DNA of 7,689 nt from an uncultured Flammeovirgaceae bacterium (GCA_946886805.1 CAMPJM010000182.1:1-7689), one strand, 5' to 3'. Counted from the first letter of the stretch, positions 1-6,898 are shown. Program-made: numbers and translations. The notes: generated from the sequence alone by a model not told the origin.

Positions 1-198
1 ATAAAGGGTATTACAAGCGACGGCATAAAACTAAATGCTACTATTCCCAATCAACAGACTCGTCAAATGGATGATGATGCAATGGCAATAATCAATAACA
101 AGTCAGTTTTGGTTCCCGGGGAGGAAGGTCTCAGGGATATCAGGGTAGTGGAGGCAATATTCGAGTCTGCGAAGGATAATAGCAGGGTGGTGATTTAG
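1..198 (+). CDS. Gfo/Idh/MocA-family oxidoreductase, C-terminal fragment
   Basis: Frame 1 is open from the first base to a TAG stop at 196-198, giving the last 65 residues of a protein that starts left of the window. The C-terminus reads as a GEEGLRDIRVVEAIFESA segment followed by a basic/hydrophobic end (SRVVI). This closely resembles the usual C-terminal tail of NAD(P)-dependent sugar dehydrogenases of the glucose-fructose oxidoreductase family, where 'GEEGLRD.R..EAIY.SA..GRRV' closes the alpha/beta domain. The Rossmann nucleotide-binding half and the catalytic EKP motif lie outside the window, so substrate cannot be told. The preceding QMDDDAMAIINNKSVLVP stretch fits the family's 'Q.D..A..I..GK..LVP' helix and loop. 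The gene ends 45 bp from the converging RDD gene and has no obvious link to the MoxR operon. Family assignment is by recognition of the tail only. Confidence 0.82.
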   Translation: MKGITSDGIKLNATIPNQQTRQMDDDAMAIINNKSVLVPGEEGLRDIRVVEAIFESAKDNSRVVI

Positions 199-201
199 GG
201 A

Positions 202-236
202 ATTATGAATTATAGATTATAAATTACAAATTATGA
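202..236. repeat. Five-copy heptanucleotide tandem repeat, consensus ATTATRA
   Basis: Five units of exactly 7 nt follow each other without gaps: ATTATGA, ATTATAG, ATTATAA, ATTACAA, ATTATGA. The array starts 3 nt after the stop codon of the oxidoreductase and ends 7 nt before the stop codon of the converging RDD gene. It is almost pure A/T and has no strong hairpin, so it is a poor intrinsic terminator. Function is unknown; the unit boundaries can be shifted by any phase. Confidence 0.7.
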
Positions 237-243
237 GTTCGGT

Positions 244-942
244 TTATGAAATGTGCAGGTATTCGTAATCTTTGAGGATGGTGTAGAGAAATTTTATGCT
301 GGGGGTGTCTGTTTCTATTTGTAGAAATTGTTTGGTTTTGACGGCAATTTCGTCTGTTGCAGTATCATTAAAACCGTCCCTTCTCATCTGTAGCGATTTT
401 CTGATCAGTTCTGTCTGTTTATCATTCAGCCTTTTGACCTGAGGATAGGTTACTATATGATCTTTTATTTTTGCGATGGTAGAAATATCGGCAAATTTTA
501 ACGAAGTTCTAAGCTTGATTACTGTTGTCCCAGCAGCTAAATCCCCTAGCCTTTGACCATTTTTAGTCACTATGATACATAAAATTGCAACTCCTCCATA
601 AATCATGATATCTATAGGCCTGAGTACCCATCTTAACAGGTAGTTGAAAAACGTGGGGGAGCCGCCGTCCAATTTTACCACTTTAATCTGTCGCGCTTTC
701 TTTCCTGGTGTTTGTCCATTTGCAAAAGTTTCGAACAGCAATGAATAAAATAGCAAGGGTAAAAAGAAAAGGAATAAATAAGTTGGTTCAAAGGTAGACG
801 AGAGAATGGATATTACAAGGAATGAGAAAAGCACATACACAAAAATAATAAGTGAATCTATGAGGAATGCCAGAATGCGATCACCGATTCCGGCAAGCTC
901 AAGCTTTATCTCTATATTCTGATTGGTAATAAATTTGGTCAT
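244..942 (-). CDS. RDD family integral membrane protein
   Basis: A 232-residue membrane protein of the RDD family, named for conserved Arg and two Asp residues. The signature is visible: G-D-R22 followed by AFLID29 in the first membrane helix (about 22-47), and RWVLRPID111 before a later helix. Between them is the family motif NGQTPGKKARQIKVVKLDG (75-93), and after them NGQRLGDLAAGTTVI (128-142), both typical of this family. Membrane segments are about 24-47, 53-72 and 108-126. Residues 145-232 form a long hydrophilic, probably helical tail, likely cytoplasmic. RDD proteins are often proposed to be transport-related, and some have reported Na+/H+ antiport activity, but the role beside MoxR/DUF58 operons is unknown. 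The start at 942 is chosen because the RDD core begins near residue 20 and only 44 bp separate it from the divergent operon. The divergent arrangement suggests shared control. Confidence 0.92.
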   Translation of the reverse strand: MTKFITNQNIEIKLELAGIGDRILAFLIDSLIIFVYVLFSFLVISILSSTFEPTYLFLFFLPLLFYSLLFETFANGQTPGKKARQIKVVKLDGGSPTFFNYLLRWVLRPIDIMIYGGVAILCIIVTKNGQRLGDLAAGTTVIKLRTSLKFADISTIAKIKDHIVTYPQVKRLNDKQTELIRKSLQMRRDGFNDTATDEIAVKTKQFLQIETDTPSIKFLYTILKDYEYLHIS

Positions 943-965
943 GTCTTTTGTAACTATTAATATTG
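934..965 (+). promoter_or_regulatory. Candidate Bacteroidota-type promoter for the SpoIIM-MoxR-DUF58 operon
   Basis: TTTG at 934-937 and TAATATTG at 958-965 are separated by 20 nt. This resembles the Bacteroidota sigma-ABfr pattern (-33 TTTG, about 19-20 nt spacer, -7 TAnnTTTG), with one mismatch in the -7 box. Transcription would start near 972, giving a leader of only about 15 nt before the ATG at 987. The -33 box would overlap the first codons of the divergent RDD gene. The region is AT-rich, so a chance match is quite possible. Confidence 0.35.
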
Positions 966-986
966 GAGCAATAATAAGAAAAAAAA

Positions 987-1955
987 ATGCGTCAGGGAAT
1001 ATTTGTAAGTTTAAATGAAAAAAAGTGGAAAAACTTTGAGGACAAGCTCAAGGCTATTCAGTTATTGCCGGCAGACGAACTATCGTATATTTATGTTCAC
1101 CTCACAGAAGACCTGGCTTATGCACAAGCAAAGTATCCTGATTCCTCTTTAGCTCAATATTTAAACGAGCTTACGGTGAAGGTGCATAATATTATTTACC
1201 GTAATAAACCTGAGAAAGCCAATAGATTTTTAACGTTTTGGAAAACAGAGGTTCCTCGGGAACTCAACCATGCCTATCCCTATATTGGTTATTCTTTTCT
1301 GATCTTGATAATAGGCGCCTTGTTAGGGGTTTTATCAGCTGCCAATGACGACACCTTTGTCCGTTTGATTTTAGGAGATGCCTATGTTGACCAAACCCTA
1401 CAGAATATCCAGGGCGGAAATCCTATGGCTATCTATGGTAGCATGGAGGAGGGATTTATGTTTTTTGCCATTACCATAAACAATATCCGTGTGGCTTTAT
1501 TAGCTTTTGCCATGGGTATATTTTTTTCTGTGGGCACAGGTTACATCTTGTTCAGCAATGGCGTAATGTTAGGGGTTTTTCACTACCTGTTTTACAAGGA
1601 AGGCTTGTTTGATGAAAATATCTTAACTATTTGGGTACATGGAACGCTGGAGATTACCGCCATTATAATTGCTGGTGGTGCGGGCTTAATTATGGGCAAT
1701 GGAATATTATTCCCGAAAACCTACCCACGATTATTATCCTTTCAAAAAGCAGCTAAAAGAGGGTTAAAGATAGTGCTAAGTCTTATTCCTTTTTTTATCG
1801 CAGCAGGTTTTATTGAGTCTTTTATTACACGACATACAGAATGGCCCTTATCTGTCAAAATTTTTATTATATTGGGGTCTCTATTTATAACTTTATTATA
1901 TCTAGTTATACTACCAAAACTCAATAAACATGTCCAACAAGGTTCAACTTTATAA
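987..1955 (+). CDS. SpoIIM/DUF95-family membrane protein
   Basis: A 322-residue protein of the stage II sporulation protein M (DUF95) family. Residues 1-95 are a hydrophilic helical N-terminal region (FVSLNEKKWKNFE near 6-18) that is probably cytoplasmic. Membrane segments follow at about 98-118, 158-190, 220-236, 261-276 and 290-309. The diagnostic family motif is present: WVHGTLEITAIIIAGGAGL at 216-234, matching the 'W.HG..E..AI.IAG.aGl' signature of SpoIIM. In spore formers SpoIIM belongs to the DMP complex with SpoIID and SpoIIP that acts on peptidoglycan; nothing here indicates sporulation, and homologues beside moxR are common in non-sporulating phyla. It is the first gene of the operon. 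The ATG at 987 is preceded by a run of nine A's (978... 986 region) and no Shine-Dalgarno, as is usual in Bacteroidota. Its 3' end overlaps the next gene by 26 nt. Confidence 0.93.
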   Translation: MRQGIFVSLNEKKWKNFEDKLKAIQLLPADELSYIYVHLTEDLAYAQAKYPDSSLAQYLNELTVKVHNIIYRNKPEKANRFLTFWKTEVPRELNHAYPYIGYSFLILIIGALLGVLSAANDDTFVRLILGDAYVDQTLQNIQGGNPMAIYGSMEEGFMFFAITINNIRVALLAFAMGIFFSVGTGYILFSNGVMLGVFHYLFYKEGLFDENILTIWVHGTLEITAIIIAGGAGLIMGNGILFPKTYPRLLSFQKAAKRGLKIVLSLIPFFIAAGFIESFITRHTEWPLSVKIFIILGSLFITLLYLVILPKLNKHVQQGSTL

Positions 1956-2811
1956 AATTCGTGATTTCGGAGCTAAAATCAATGCTACCATTGAATATAT
2001 CCGGTACAACATCCTGTCTCTTCTAAAAATAGTTTTGTTAATTGCAGCTCCGCTGGGCCTATTAATGGCTATTGTTTTTTCCGGGTTTTTTAGCACCATG
2101 ATGCAGGTGTCTTTAAATCCTCAAATGAACCCAGCGGATAGCATGGCGTTTGTGGGGCAATTAGGATCCAGCTATATGATGATGACCCTACTTTCTATGG
2201 TTTCATTTTCATTTTTGTTTGCTGCTATTTATGGTTATATGCTCATAAATGACAAGCAGGAGGTACAACCTTCAACTATCGAAATTTTAAAAGCAATAGT
2301 TTCTAAAATTCCTAAAATGGTTATTTTAATGATTCTTATAGGAATAGTAAGCTCTATTGGCTTCGTATTCTTTGTTATTCCTGGAATTTACTTAATGGTT
2401 ACTTTAAGCCTTGCACTTCCAATTTTGATAATCGAAGATGTAAGTATCGGCAAGGCGTTTAGCAAATCATTTCAGCTCATAAAAGGAAAATGGTGGAGCA
2501 CATTTGGCCTGATGGTGATAACAACAATAATTGCATCCATTGTCAGCTATGTGTTTGCTATACCTTTTTATGCCTTGTTCTTAGCAGATTTGTTTTCTTC
2601 TTCTATGGAATCTGGCGGTGATCCATCTGCTGTTTTTGAGTCGTTTTCAAGCTGGTATTCTACAGCAGGGATGGCTTTGATGATGATAGGATCTTATATT
2701 ACCTACCTTATACCAATCCTTGCCTTAGGTTTTCAATATTTCAACCTTTCTGAAAGAGTAGAAGGAAGAGGAATTCGCAATCAAATTAATGAGTTTGAAA
2801 CAGTGGCTTAG
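1930..2811 (+). CDS. YciC/GPDPase-membrane-domain-like integral membrane protein
   Basis: A 293-residue multi-spanning membrane protein. Hydrophobic segments are at about 29-54, 83-105, 129-168 (likely two helices), 192-222 and 246-270. Residues 151-189 carry the pattern IPGIYLMVTLSLALPILIIED followed by GKAFSKSF.LIKGKWW, characteristic of the YciC-like / glycerophosphodiester phosphodiesterase membrane-domain group ('PGIYL.V.L.LA.P.L..E....EAL.RS..L.KG..W'). No catalytic phosphodiesterase domain is attached, so names implying that enzyme activity would be misleading. The C-terminus FQYFNLSERVEGRG resembles the Bacteroidota version found next to MoxR clusters. The segment between helices 1 and 2 (about 55-82) and a Ser/Gly/Asp-rich loop (223-244) probably face the outside. 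The ATG lies inside the end of the SpoIIM-like gene and the 3' end overlaps the DUF4129 gene by 23 nt, indicating translational coupling. Function is unknown. Confidence 0.85.
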   Translation: MSNKVQLYKIRDFGAKINATIEYIRYNILSLLKIVLLIAAPLGLLMAIVFSGFFSTMMQVSLNPQMNPADSMAFVGQLGSSYMMMTLLSMVSFSFLFAAIYGYMLINDKQEVQPSTIEILKAIVSKIPKMVILMILIGIVSSIGFVFFVIPGIYLMVTLSLALPILIIEDVSIGKAFSKSFQLIKGKWWSTFGLMVITTIIASIVSYVFAIPFYALFLADLFSSSMESGGDPSAVFESFSSWYSTAGMALMMIGSYITYLIPILALGFQYFNLSERVEGRGIRNQINEFETVA

Positions 2812-3463
2812 CATTGTATTTATAGCACTTAATATATGGTTTGTTCCCTTATTTGCTTTTGAAAACGAAGCCCGGGAATTTGACCAACAAAAATTGGAAG
2901 ATTACAGACAAGATCCTGAGTTTAATTATTCTCAGGATTTTGTTCCAACAGATTCTTTCATTTCCGTTGTACTTGCTTATATTTTCTCCAAAGTAGCTTT
3001 TTTGTTTGATGCACTGGCATTACAAGGAATTACTCCTTTGTTTTTTCGGGTGGCCATTATTGTTGGTTTTATAATTTCTATTATTATCATCTTAAAATTA
3101 AAGTTTGGCAAAGCTTTAACTACCGGCAACAGACAATTTTCTAATCTGCCAATAAGCAATTTTGAAAATGAGGACCAGGACTTCGAGAAACTCTTGAAAG
3201 AAAGCCTCGAAAATCAGCAGTTTAAGCTGGCGGTCAGATACCTATTTCTAAGCACCTTGCTGATGCTCGAACAGCAAAAAAAGATACAGATTACAAAATG
3301 GAAAGCACCTTATGATTATCTGAAGGAGATTCCAGAGGATAGAAAAATACATTTCAAACAACTAGTGGATTTATTTGAAAATACCTGGTACGGTGAGTAT
3401 GAACCCGACAATGATACGGTAGATCAGGGACTTCAGCTTTATAGACAACTAAAGGATGCGTAA
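2789..3463 (+). CDS. DUF4129-type membrane-anchored protein
   Basis: A 224-residue protein. Residues 1-23 form a signal-peptide-like hydrophobic stretch ending in PLFA, with cleavage plausible near residue 23. An acidic extracytoplasmic segment follows (24-58, including YRQDPEFNYSQDF at 39-51). One or two hydrophobic stretches (about 59-78, then a clear helix at 84-104) lead to a cytoplasmic domain at about 127-224. That domain matches the DUF4129 pattern: A-V-R150-YLFLSTLLMLEQ, a TKWKAPYDYL segment (169-178) and FENTWYGEY (196-204), with the conserved W-Y-G. DUF4129 is often found at the C-terminus of transglutaminase-like membrane proteins of MoxR-DUF58 clusters; here it stands alone, with no transglutaminase domain. 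The start ATG sits within the preceding gene (23 nt overlap), and the stop overlaps the next start by 8 nt. Assignment rests on the C-terminal motif and the context. Confidence 0.82.
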   Translation: MSLKQWLSIVFIALNIWFVPLFAFENEAREFDQQKLEDYRQDPEFNYSQDFVPTDSFISVVLAYIFSKVAFLFDALALQGITPLFFRVAIIVGFIISIIIILKLKFGKALTTGNRQFSNLPISNFENEDQDFEKLLKESLENQQFKLAVRYLFLSTLLMLEQQKKIQITKWKAPYDYLKEIPEDRKIHFKQLVDLFENTWYGEYEPDNDTVDQGLQLYRQLKDA

Positions 3464-4583
3464 AGAACGGCTGTTGTACATTTTGTTGGGTGTGCTTTTT
3501 GTTACCTACGTAGTGGTCGAATACTATTCCCCAAAACCGATTGATTGGACGGTCACTTTTGCCGAAAAAGATAAAAACCCCTATGGCGGATTTATTTTGT
3601 ACGAAAGAATGGACGATATTTTTCCGGAGAAATCAGTTTCTTTTCATACGCTTTACGAATCCAAAGATTCATCGGAGCATCTGTTAATTCTTACTACCAA
3701 TTTTGACCCCTCAGCCGCCGATATAGAAGCAATGTTTAACATTCTGGACCAAGGGAGAACCATACTTATTGCGGCTCAGGTTTTCTCTCAGGGCTTTTTG
3801 GACGCACTCGAAATAGAAATGAATTTCCATGCCTTAGATGTAATTGCAGAAGATTCCGTCAATATAAAAATGGGGAATAGGGATTTCTATTTTCCTGCTA
3901 CTTTTGTTACTTCTAGTTTTGGAGCAGATACTACAGGCTTGTGGGATGTGCATGCAATCGCTGACGAACCTGTCATTATCAGCAAGAATTATCCTCAAGC
4001 CAAACTAATTTTAGGAACTGTCCCGCTTGCATTTACAAATTTTGGCTTGCTTAAAAATAACAATTCGGTTTTAATAGAAGAAGCTTTAAAGAATATTCCG
4101 TTCGGGCATGTAAATTTTAACCGGTTTTACCAGGCAGGAAAGCAGGAGCCTAGCACGCCACTTCGGTATGTTATGTCTCAGGCACCTTTAAAATGGGCAG
4201 TTTATTTGACAATTTTGTCCCTTTTGTTATATCTGGCGATTGGATCGAGGAGGTTGCAACGAGCCATTCCCGTATTGGACCCCAATAAGAATACGACATT
4301 AGAATTTATTAAGACTATTGGTGGACTATATCATCGGGAAGCAAACCATAAAAATGCGGCCATGAAAATAATTAACCATTTTACTAAGGCACTGGCTGCA
4401 AAATATTATATCCACACAATAAACGATACCTCCTATAAAATACTTGCTGCCAAGTCAGGCGTTCCCCTGGAAGAGGTAATAAAAACCTTTGATTTTATTC
4501 AGGGGGTCAAGCAATCTTCGAGACTTTCGGAAGGAACCTTGAAGCAGTTATATGATAAAGTTAATATGTTTAAAATACATTAA
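3456..4583 (+). CDS. DUF4350 domain-containing membrane protein
   Basis: A 375-residue protein with an N-terminal membrane anchor at about 7-22. The segment DWTVTFAEKDKNPYGGFILYE (30-50) is the hallmark start of DUF4350 ('DW..S....DK.PYG...LY..L'). Residues 50-125 look like a Rossmann-like, GATase-type fold: LLILTTNF (76-83), an acidic helix, then a Gly-Arg turn and strand QGRTILIAAQVF (99-110). This predicted extracytoplasmic domain runs to about 240. A second membrane helix lies at about 246-262, then basic residues GSRRLQR and a cytoplasmic tail (270-375) with two amphipathic helices, comprising a TLEFIKTIGGLYHREANHKNAA-type region. No catalytic cysteine is evident, so it may be a binding rather than an enzymatic domain. 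It is flanked by DUF4129 and moxR genes, as DUF4350 genes usually are. Start overlap with the previous gene is 8 nt; the purines AAAGG immediately precede the ATG but are too close to be a normal ribosome site. Confidence 0.87.
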   Translation: MRKERLLYILLGVLFVTYVVVEYYSPKPIDWTVTFAEKDKNPYGGFILYERMDDIFPEKSVSFHTLYESKDSSEHLLILTTNFDPSAADIEAMFNILDQGRTILIAAQVFSQGFLDALEIEMNFHALDVIAEDSVNIKMGNRDFYFPATFVTSSFGADTTGLWDVHAIADEPVIISKNYPQAKLILGTVPLAFTNFGLLKNNNSVLIEEALKNIPFGHVNFNRFYQAGKQEPSTPLRYVMSQAPLKWAVYLTILSLLLYLAIGSRRLQRAIPVLDPNKNTTLEFIKTIGGLYHREANHKNAAMKIINHFTKALAAKYYIHTINDTSYKILAAKSGVPLEEVIKTFDFIQGVKQSSRLSEGTLKQLYDKVNMFKIH

Positions 4584-4586
4584 AAG

Positions 4587-5558
4587 ATGAACGAAATTTC
4601 ACAGCGATTTGACCTTGAAAAATTTTCAGAAAAAATTTCTGAAATAAAAGCCGAAGCTGGAAAAGCTTTAATTGGTCAGGAAAAAATGCTTGATTTATTA
4701 TTAACAGCCTTTTTTGCTGGAGGACATGTACTTATTGAGGGTGTTCCAGGTGTTGCCAAAACTTTAGCGGCCAGATTGCTCGCATCCACTACCAAAGCAG
4801 TTTTCAAAAGAATTCAGTTTACACCGGATCTAATGCCCTCGGATATTTTAGGGACTTCTATTTTTAACCCGAAGAACATGGATTTTGAGTATAAACCCGG
4901 TCCCATTTTTGCCAATATGGTGCTGATTGATGAGATAAACAGAGCACCCTCTAAAACTCAGGCAGCGCTTTTTGAAGTAATGGAAGAAAAGCAAATCACC
5001 CATGATGGCGTGGTTCATCCTATGGAATCGCTTTTCATGGTAATGGCTACACAAAACCCGATAGAGCAGGAGGGAACCTACCGACTTCCTGAAGCACAAC
5101 TGGACAGGTTCTTGTTTAAAATTGTAGTAGACTATCCAAGCTTGGAAGAAGAACAAACCATCCTAAGCCTTCAAAATACCACGGCAGGCTTTAAAAAACT
5201 AGATTTTATCGAGGCGGTTATCACCAAAGAAGAAGCTGTTAGTCTCAGAGAAAACCTACAGCAAATCTTGGCAAAGGATACGCTATTGAAGTACATAGCC
5301 GAACTCATTCACCAGACGAGAAATCATCCCTCAATATACTTAGGCGCTTCGCCACGTGCCTCTATAGATCTGTTGAACGCTTCAAAAGCCTATGCTGCTA
5401 TGCGTGGCCGTGATTTTATTACCCCGGAAGATGTGCAGTATTTACTAAGGCCCGTAATTGAGCATCGCATTTCTTTGTCACCGGAAGCTGAACTTCAGGG
5501 AATAACCATAGAGGAAATCAGTCACGAAATAATTCAACAGGTAATAGTACCAAACTAA
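4587..5558 (+). CDS. MoxR-family AAA+ ATPase
   Basis: A 323-residue MoxR-type ATPase of normal length for the family, with all expected motifs. They are: IGQ at 29-31; Walker A GVPGVAKT at 52-59 (K58, T59); the FTPDLMPSDILG segment at 78-89; Walker B VLIDEINR at 112-119 (D115, E116); the MEEKQIT(H)DG insert at 132-141; sensor 1 ATQNP at 154-158 (N157); LPEAQLDRF at 167-175 with the arginine finger R174; and sensor 2 GASPRAS at 253-259 (R257). The C-terminal lid helices contain the RDFITPEDVQ segment. MoxR proteins are cytoplasmic ATP-driven, chaperone-like factors that mature or activate partners, usually with a vWA-containing protein, here the following DUF58 gene. The gene starts 3 nt after the DUF4350 stop and ends 20 nt before the DUF58 start. 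All catalytic residues are intact, so it should be active. Which MoxR subfamily it belongs to cannot be told without a tree. Confidence 0.97.
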   Translation: MNEISQRFDLEKFSEKISEIKAEAGKALIGQEKMLDLLLTAFFAGGHVLIEGVPGVAKTLAARLLASTTKAVFKRIQFTPDLMPSDILGTSIFNPKNMDFEYKPGPIFANMVLIDEINRAPSKTQAALFEVMEEKQITHDGVVHPMESLFMVMATQNPIEQEGTYRLPEAQLDRFLFKIVVDYPSLEEEQTILSLQNTTAGFKKLDFIEAVITKEEAVSLRENLQQILAKDTLLKYIAELIHQTRNHPSIYLGASPRASIDLLNASKAYAAMRGRDFITPEDVQYLLRPVIEHRISLSPEAELQGITIEEISHEIIQQVIVPN

Positions 5559-5578
5559 ATCTAAAAAAAGCAAGTCCT

Positions 5579-6898
5579 GTGAATTTCTTTATTACTAAGC
5601 GGCTTTATTGGATATTAGCAGGATTGATTCTCTGTTTTATTACGGGATATTTTTTGCCGGTTCTCTATGCGATCGCCCAGCCTTTGTTTATTGCTTTGAT
5701 GGTCTTCATTGCCATTGATATCTTTTTGCTTTTTGGTACCAGAGGAAGTATTGAAATAGAACGTCTGCTCAAAGAGCGGTTTTCCAATGGAGATGAAAAT
5801 GCTGTCACTGTCCAAATTCGCAATAAGTTTTCTTTTCAAATTAATGCACAGGTGTTGGACGAAATTCCTTTCCAGTTTCAAATGCGCGACTTTAAATTGG
5901 ATTTCAATCTGGGTAGGGGAGAGTCAGAAACAAGAACTTATACCCTCGAACCTACCACGAGAGGAGTATATTCATTCGGTAATCTAAATACTTTAATAAG
6001 ATCAAAAATCGGCCTGATCGGGCGAAGAATAATAACCAGAAAACCTGTTGATGTAAAAGTGTATCCCTCTTTTATAAAGCTTCATCAATACGAGTTAATG
6101 GCTATAAGCAATCAATTGACGATGCATGGTCAAAAGAAGATTAGAAAAATAGGGAACAGCCAAGAGTTTGATACTATTAGAGATTACGTTAGTGGCGATG
6201 ATCCCCGGCATATCAATTGGTCGGCAACCGCCAGAAGAGGCCATCTGATGATGAACCATTTCGTAGATGAGCGATCTCAAAATGTCTATTGCGTGATCGA
6301 CAAAAGCCGGACTATGAAAATGCCTTTTGAGGGGATGGCCTTACTTGACTACGCCATTAATGCTTCTCTTGTGCTGGCGGATATTTCCTTAAAGAAGGGA
6401 GATAAATCGGGTCTGCTGACTTTTGAAGATAAGATAGATGAGTTTGTAAAATCCGGAAGCAGGAATATGCAGCTCCATCAGCTTATGGAAGCTTTATACA
6501 GACAAAAAACGTCCTTTAATGAGCCAGACGTTGCTGCTGTTTATAACTTTGTTCGTAAAAACCTGAACGAACGGAGCCTATTATTATTTTTTACAAACTA
6601 TGAGTCTATCCATAGTCTCAACAGGCAATTAAAATACCTACAATTAATAAACCGGGAACACCTGCTTTTGGTCATATATTTTAAAAATACGGAAGTTGAT
6701 GTTTTATTAAAGGAAAAAGCGTCCACCACCAGGCAAATTTACGACCAGGCAATAGGCTTTCAGATGTACGATGAAAAAATTCAGATCCGCGAAGCCCTAA
6801 AAAAAGCCGGGATCCTATCCCTCTTCACAACGCCCCAGAATCTCAATGTAGACGTGATCAATAAATATATTGAAGTGAAGACGAAGAGGATGTTGTGA
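5579..6898 (+). CDS. DUF58 domain (vWA-like) membrane-anchored protein, partner of MoxR
   Basis: A 439-residue protein with two N-terminal membrane helices (about 9-27 and 35-53), then a beta-rich domain (about 55-165) and the DUF58 core. The core motif runs from QEFDTIRDYVSGDDPRHINW (195-214) through SATARRGHLM (215-224), matching 'EF..lR.Y..GD..R.I.W..tAR...L'. It is followed by a von Willebrand A-like fold: VYCVID241-K-S243-R-T245 is a MIDAS-like DxSxT, then KMPFEGMALLDYAI and GDKSGLLTF. DUF58 proteins are thought to work with MoxR ATPases, the vWA fold binding metal and target. The start is GTG at 5579, because the frame has no nearby ATG at a sensible N-terminus and the two membrane helices begin just after. 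The frame remains open upstream into moxR, but no upstream ATG was seen in the roughly 80 nt checked. No Shine-Dalgarno is visible; the upstream bases are A-rich. It is the last gene of the operon. Confidence 0.95.
   Translation: MNFFITKRLYWILAGLILCFITGYFLPVLYAIAQPLFIALMVFIAIDIFLLFGTRGSIEIERLLKERFSNGDENAVTVQIRNKFSFQINAQVLDEIPFQFQMRDFKLDFNLGRGESETRTYTLEPTTRGVYSFGNLNTLIRSKIGLIGRRIITRKPVDVKVYPSFIKLHQYELMAISNQLTMHGQKKIRKIGNSQEFDTIRDYVSGDDPRHINWSATARRGHLMMNHFVDERSQNVYCVIDKSRTMKMPFEGMALLDYAINASLVLADISLKKGDKSGLLTFEDKIDEFVKSGSRNMQLHQLMEALYRQKTSFNEPDVAAVYNFVRKNLNERSLLLFFTNYESIHSLNRQLKYLQLINREHLLLVIYFKNTEVDVLLKEKASTTRQIYDQAIGFQMYDEKIQIREALKKAGILSLFTTPQNLNVDVINKYIEVKTKRML

Noticed and set aside
199..243. 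Bidirectional terminator between the converging oxidoreductase and RDD genes
   Set aside because: The segment is nearly all A/T, with only imperfect AATTATA/TATAAATT pairing and no GC stem; the tandem heptamer explanation fits better.
1742..1924. Short antisense frames at 1742-1924, 2977-3159 and 6095-6280
   Set aside because: Each is about 60 codons, sits inside a clear membrane-protein or DUF58 gene and mirrors its codon pattern.
987..1955. True sporulation gene spoIIM
   Set aside because: The family match is clear, but there are no other sporulation genes in the window and such homologues next to moxR are common in non-sporulating bacteria.
4848..5156. A 102-codon minus-strand open frame
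   Set aside because: It lies wholly inside moxR, whose motifs are all intact on the plus strand; the antisense translation shows no recognisable domain and is a shadow.
5615..5881. Open frames antisense to (5615-5881) and out of frame with (5787-5987) the DUF58 gene
   Set aside because: They overlap the well-supported DUF58 coding sequence and read as low-complexity translations without family features.
987..6898. Bacteroides-type aerotolerance (Bat) operon
   Set aside because: MoxR and DUF58 are shared with Bat operons, but BatA/BatB vWA membrane proteins, TPR BatC/E and BatD are missing; the SpoIIM, RDD, DUF4129 and DUF4350 genes mark a different MoxR cluster.
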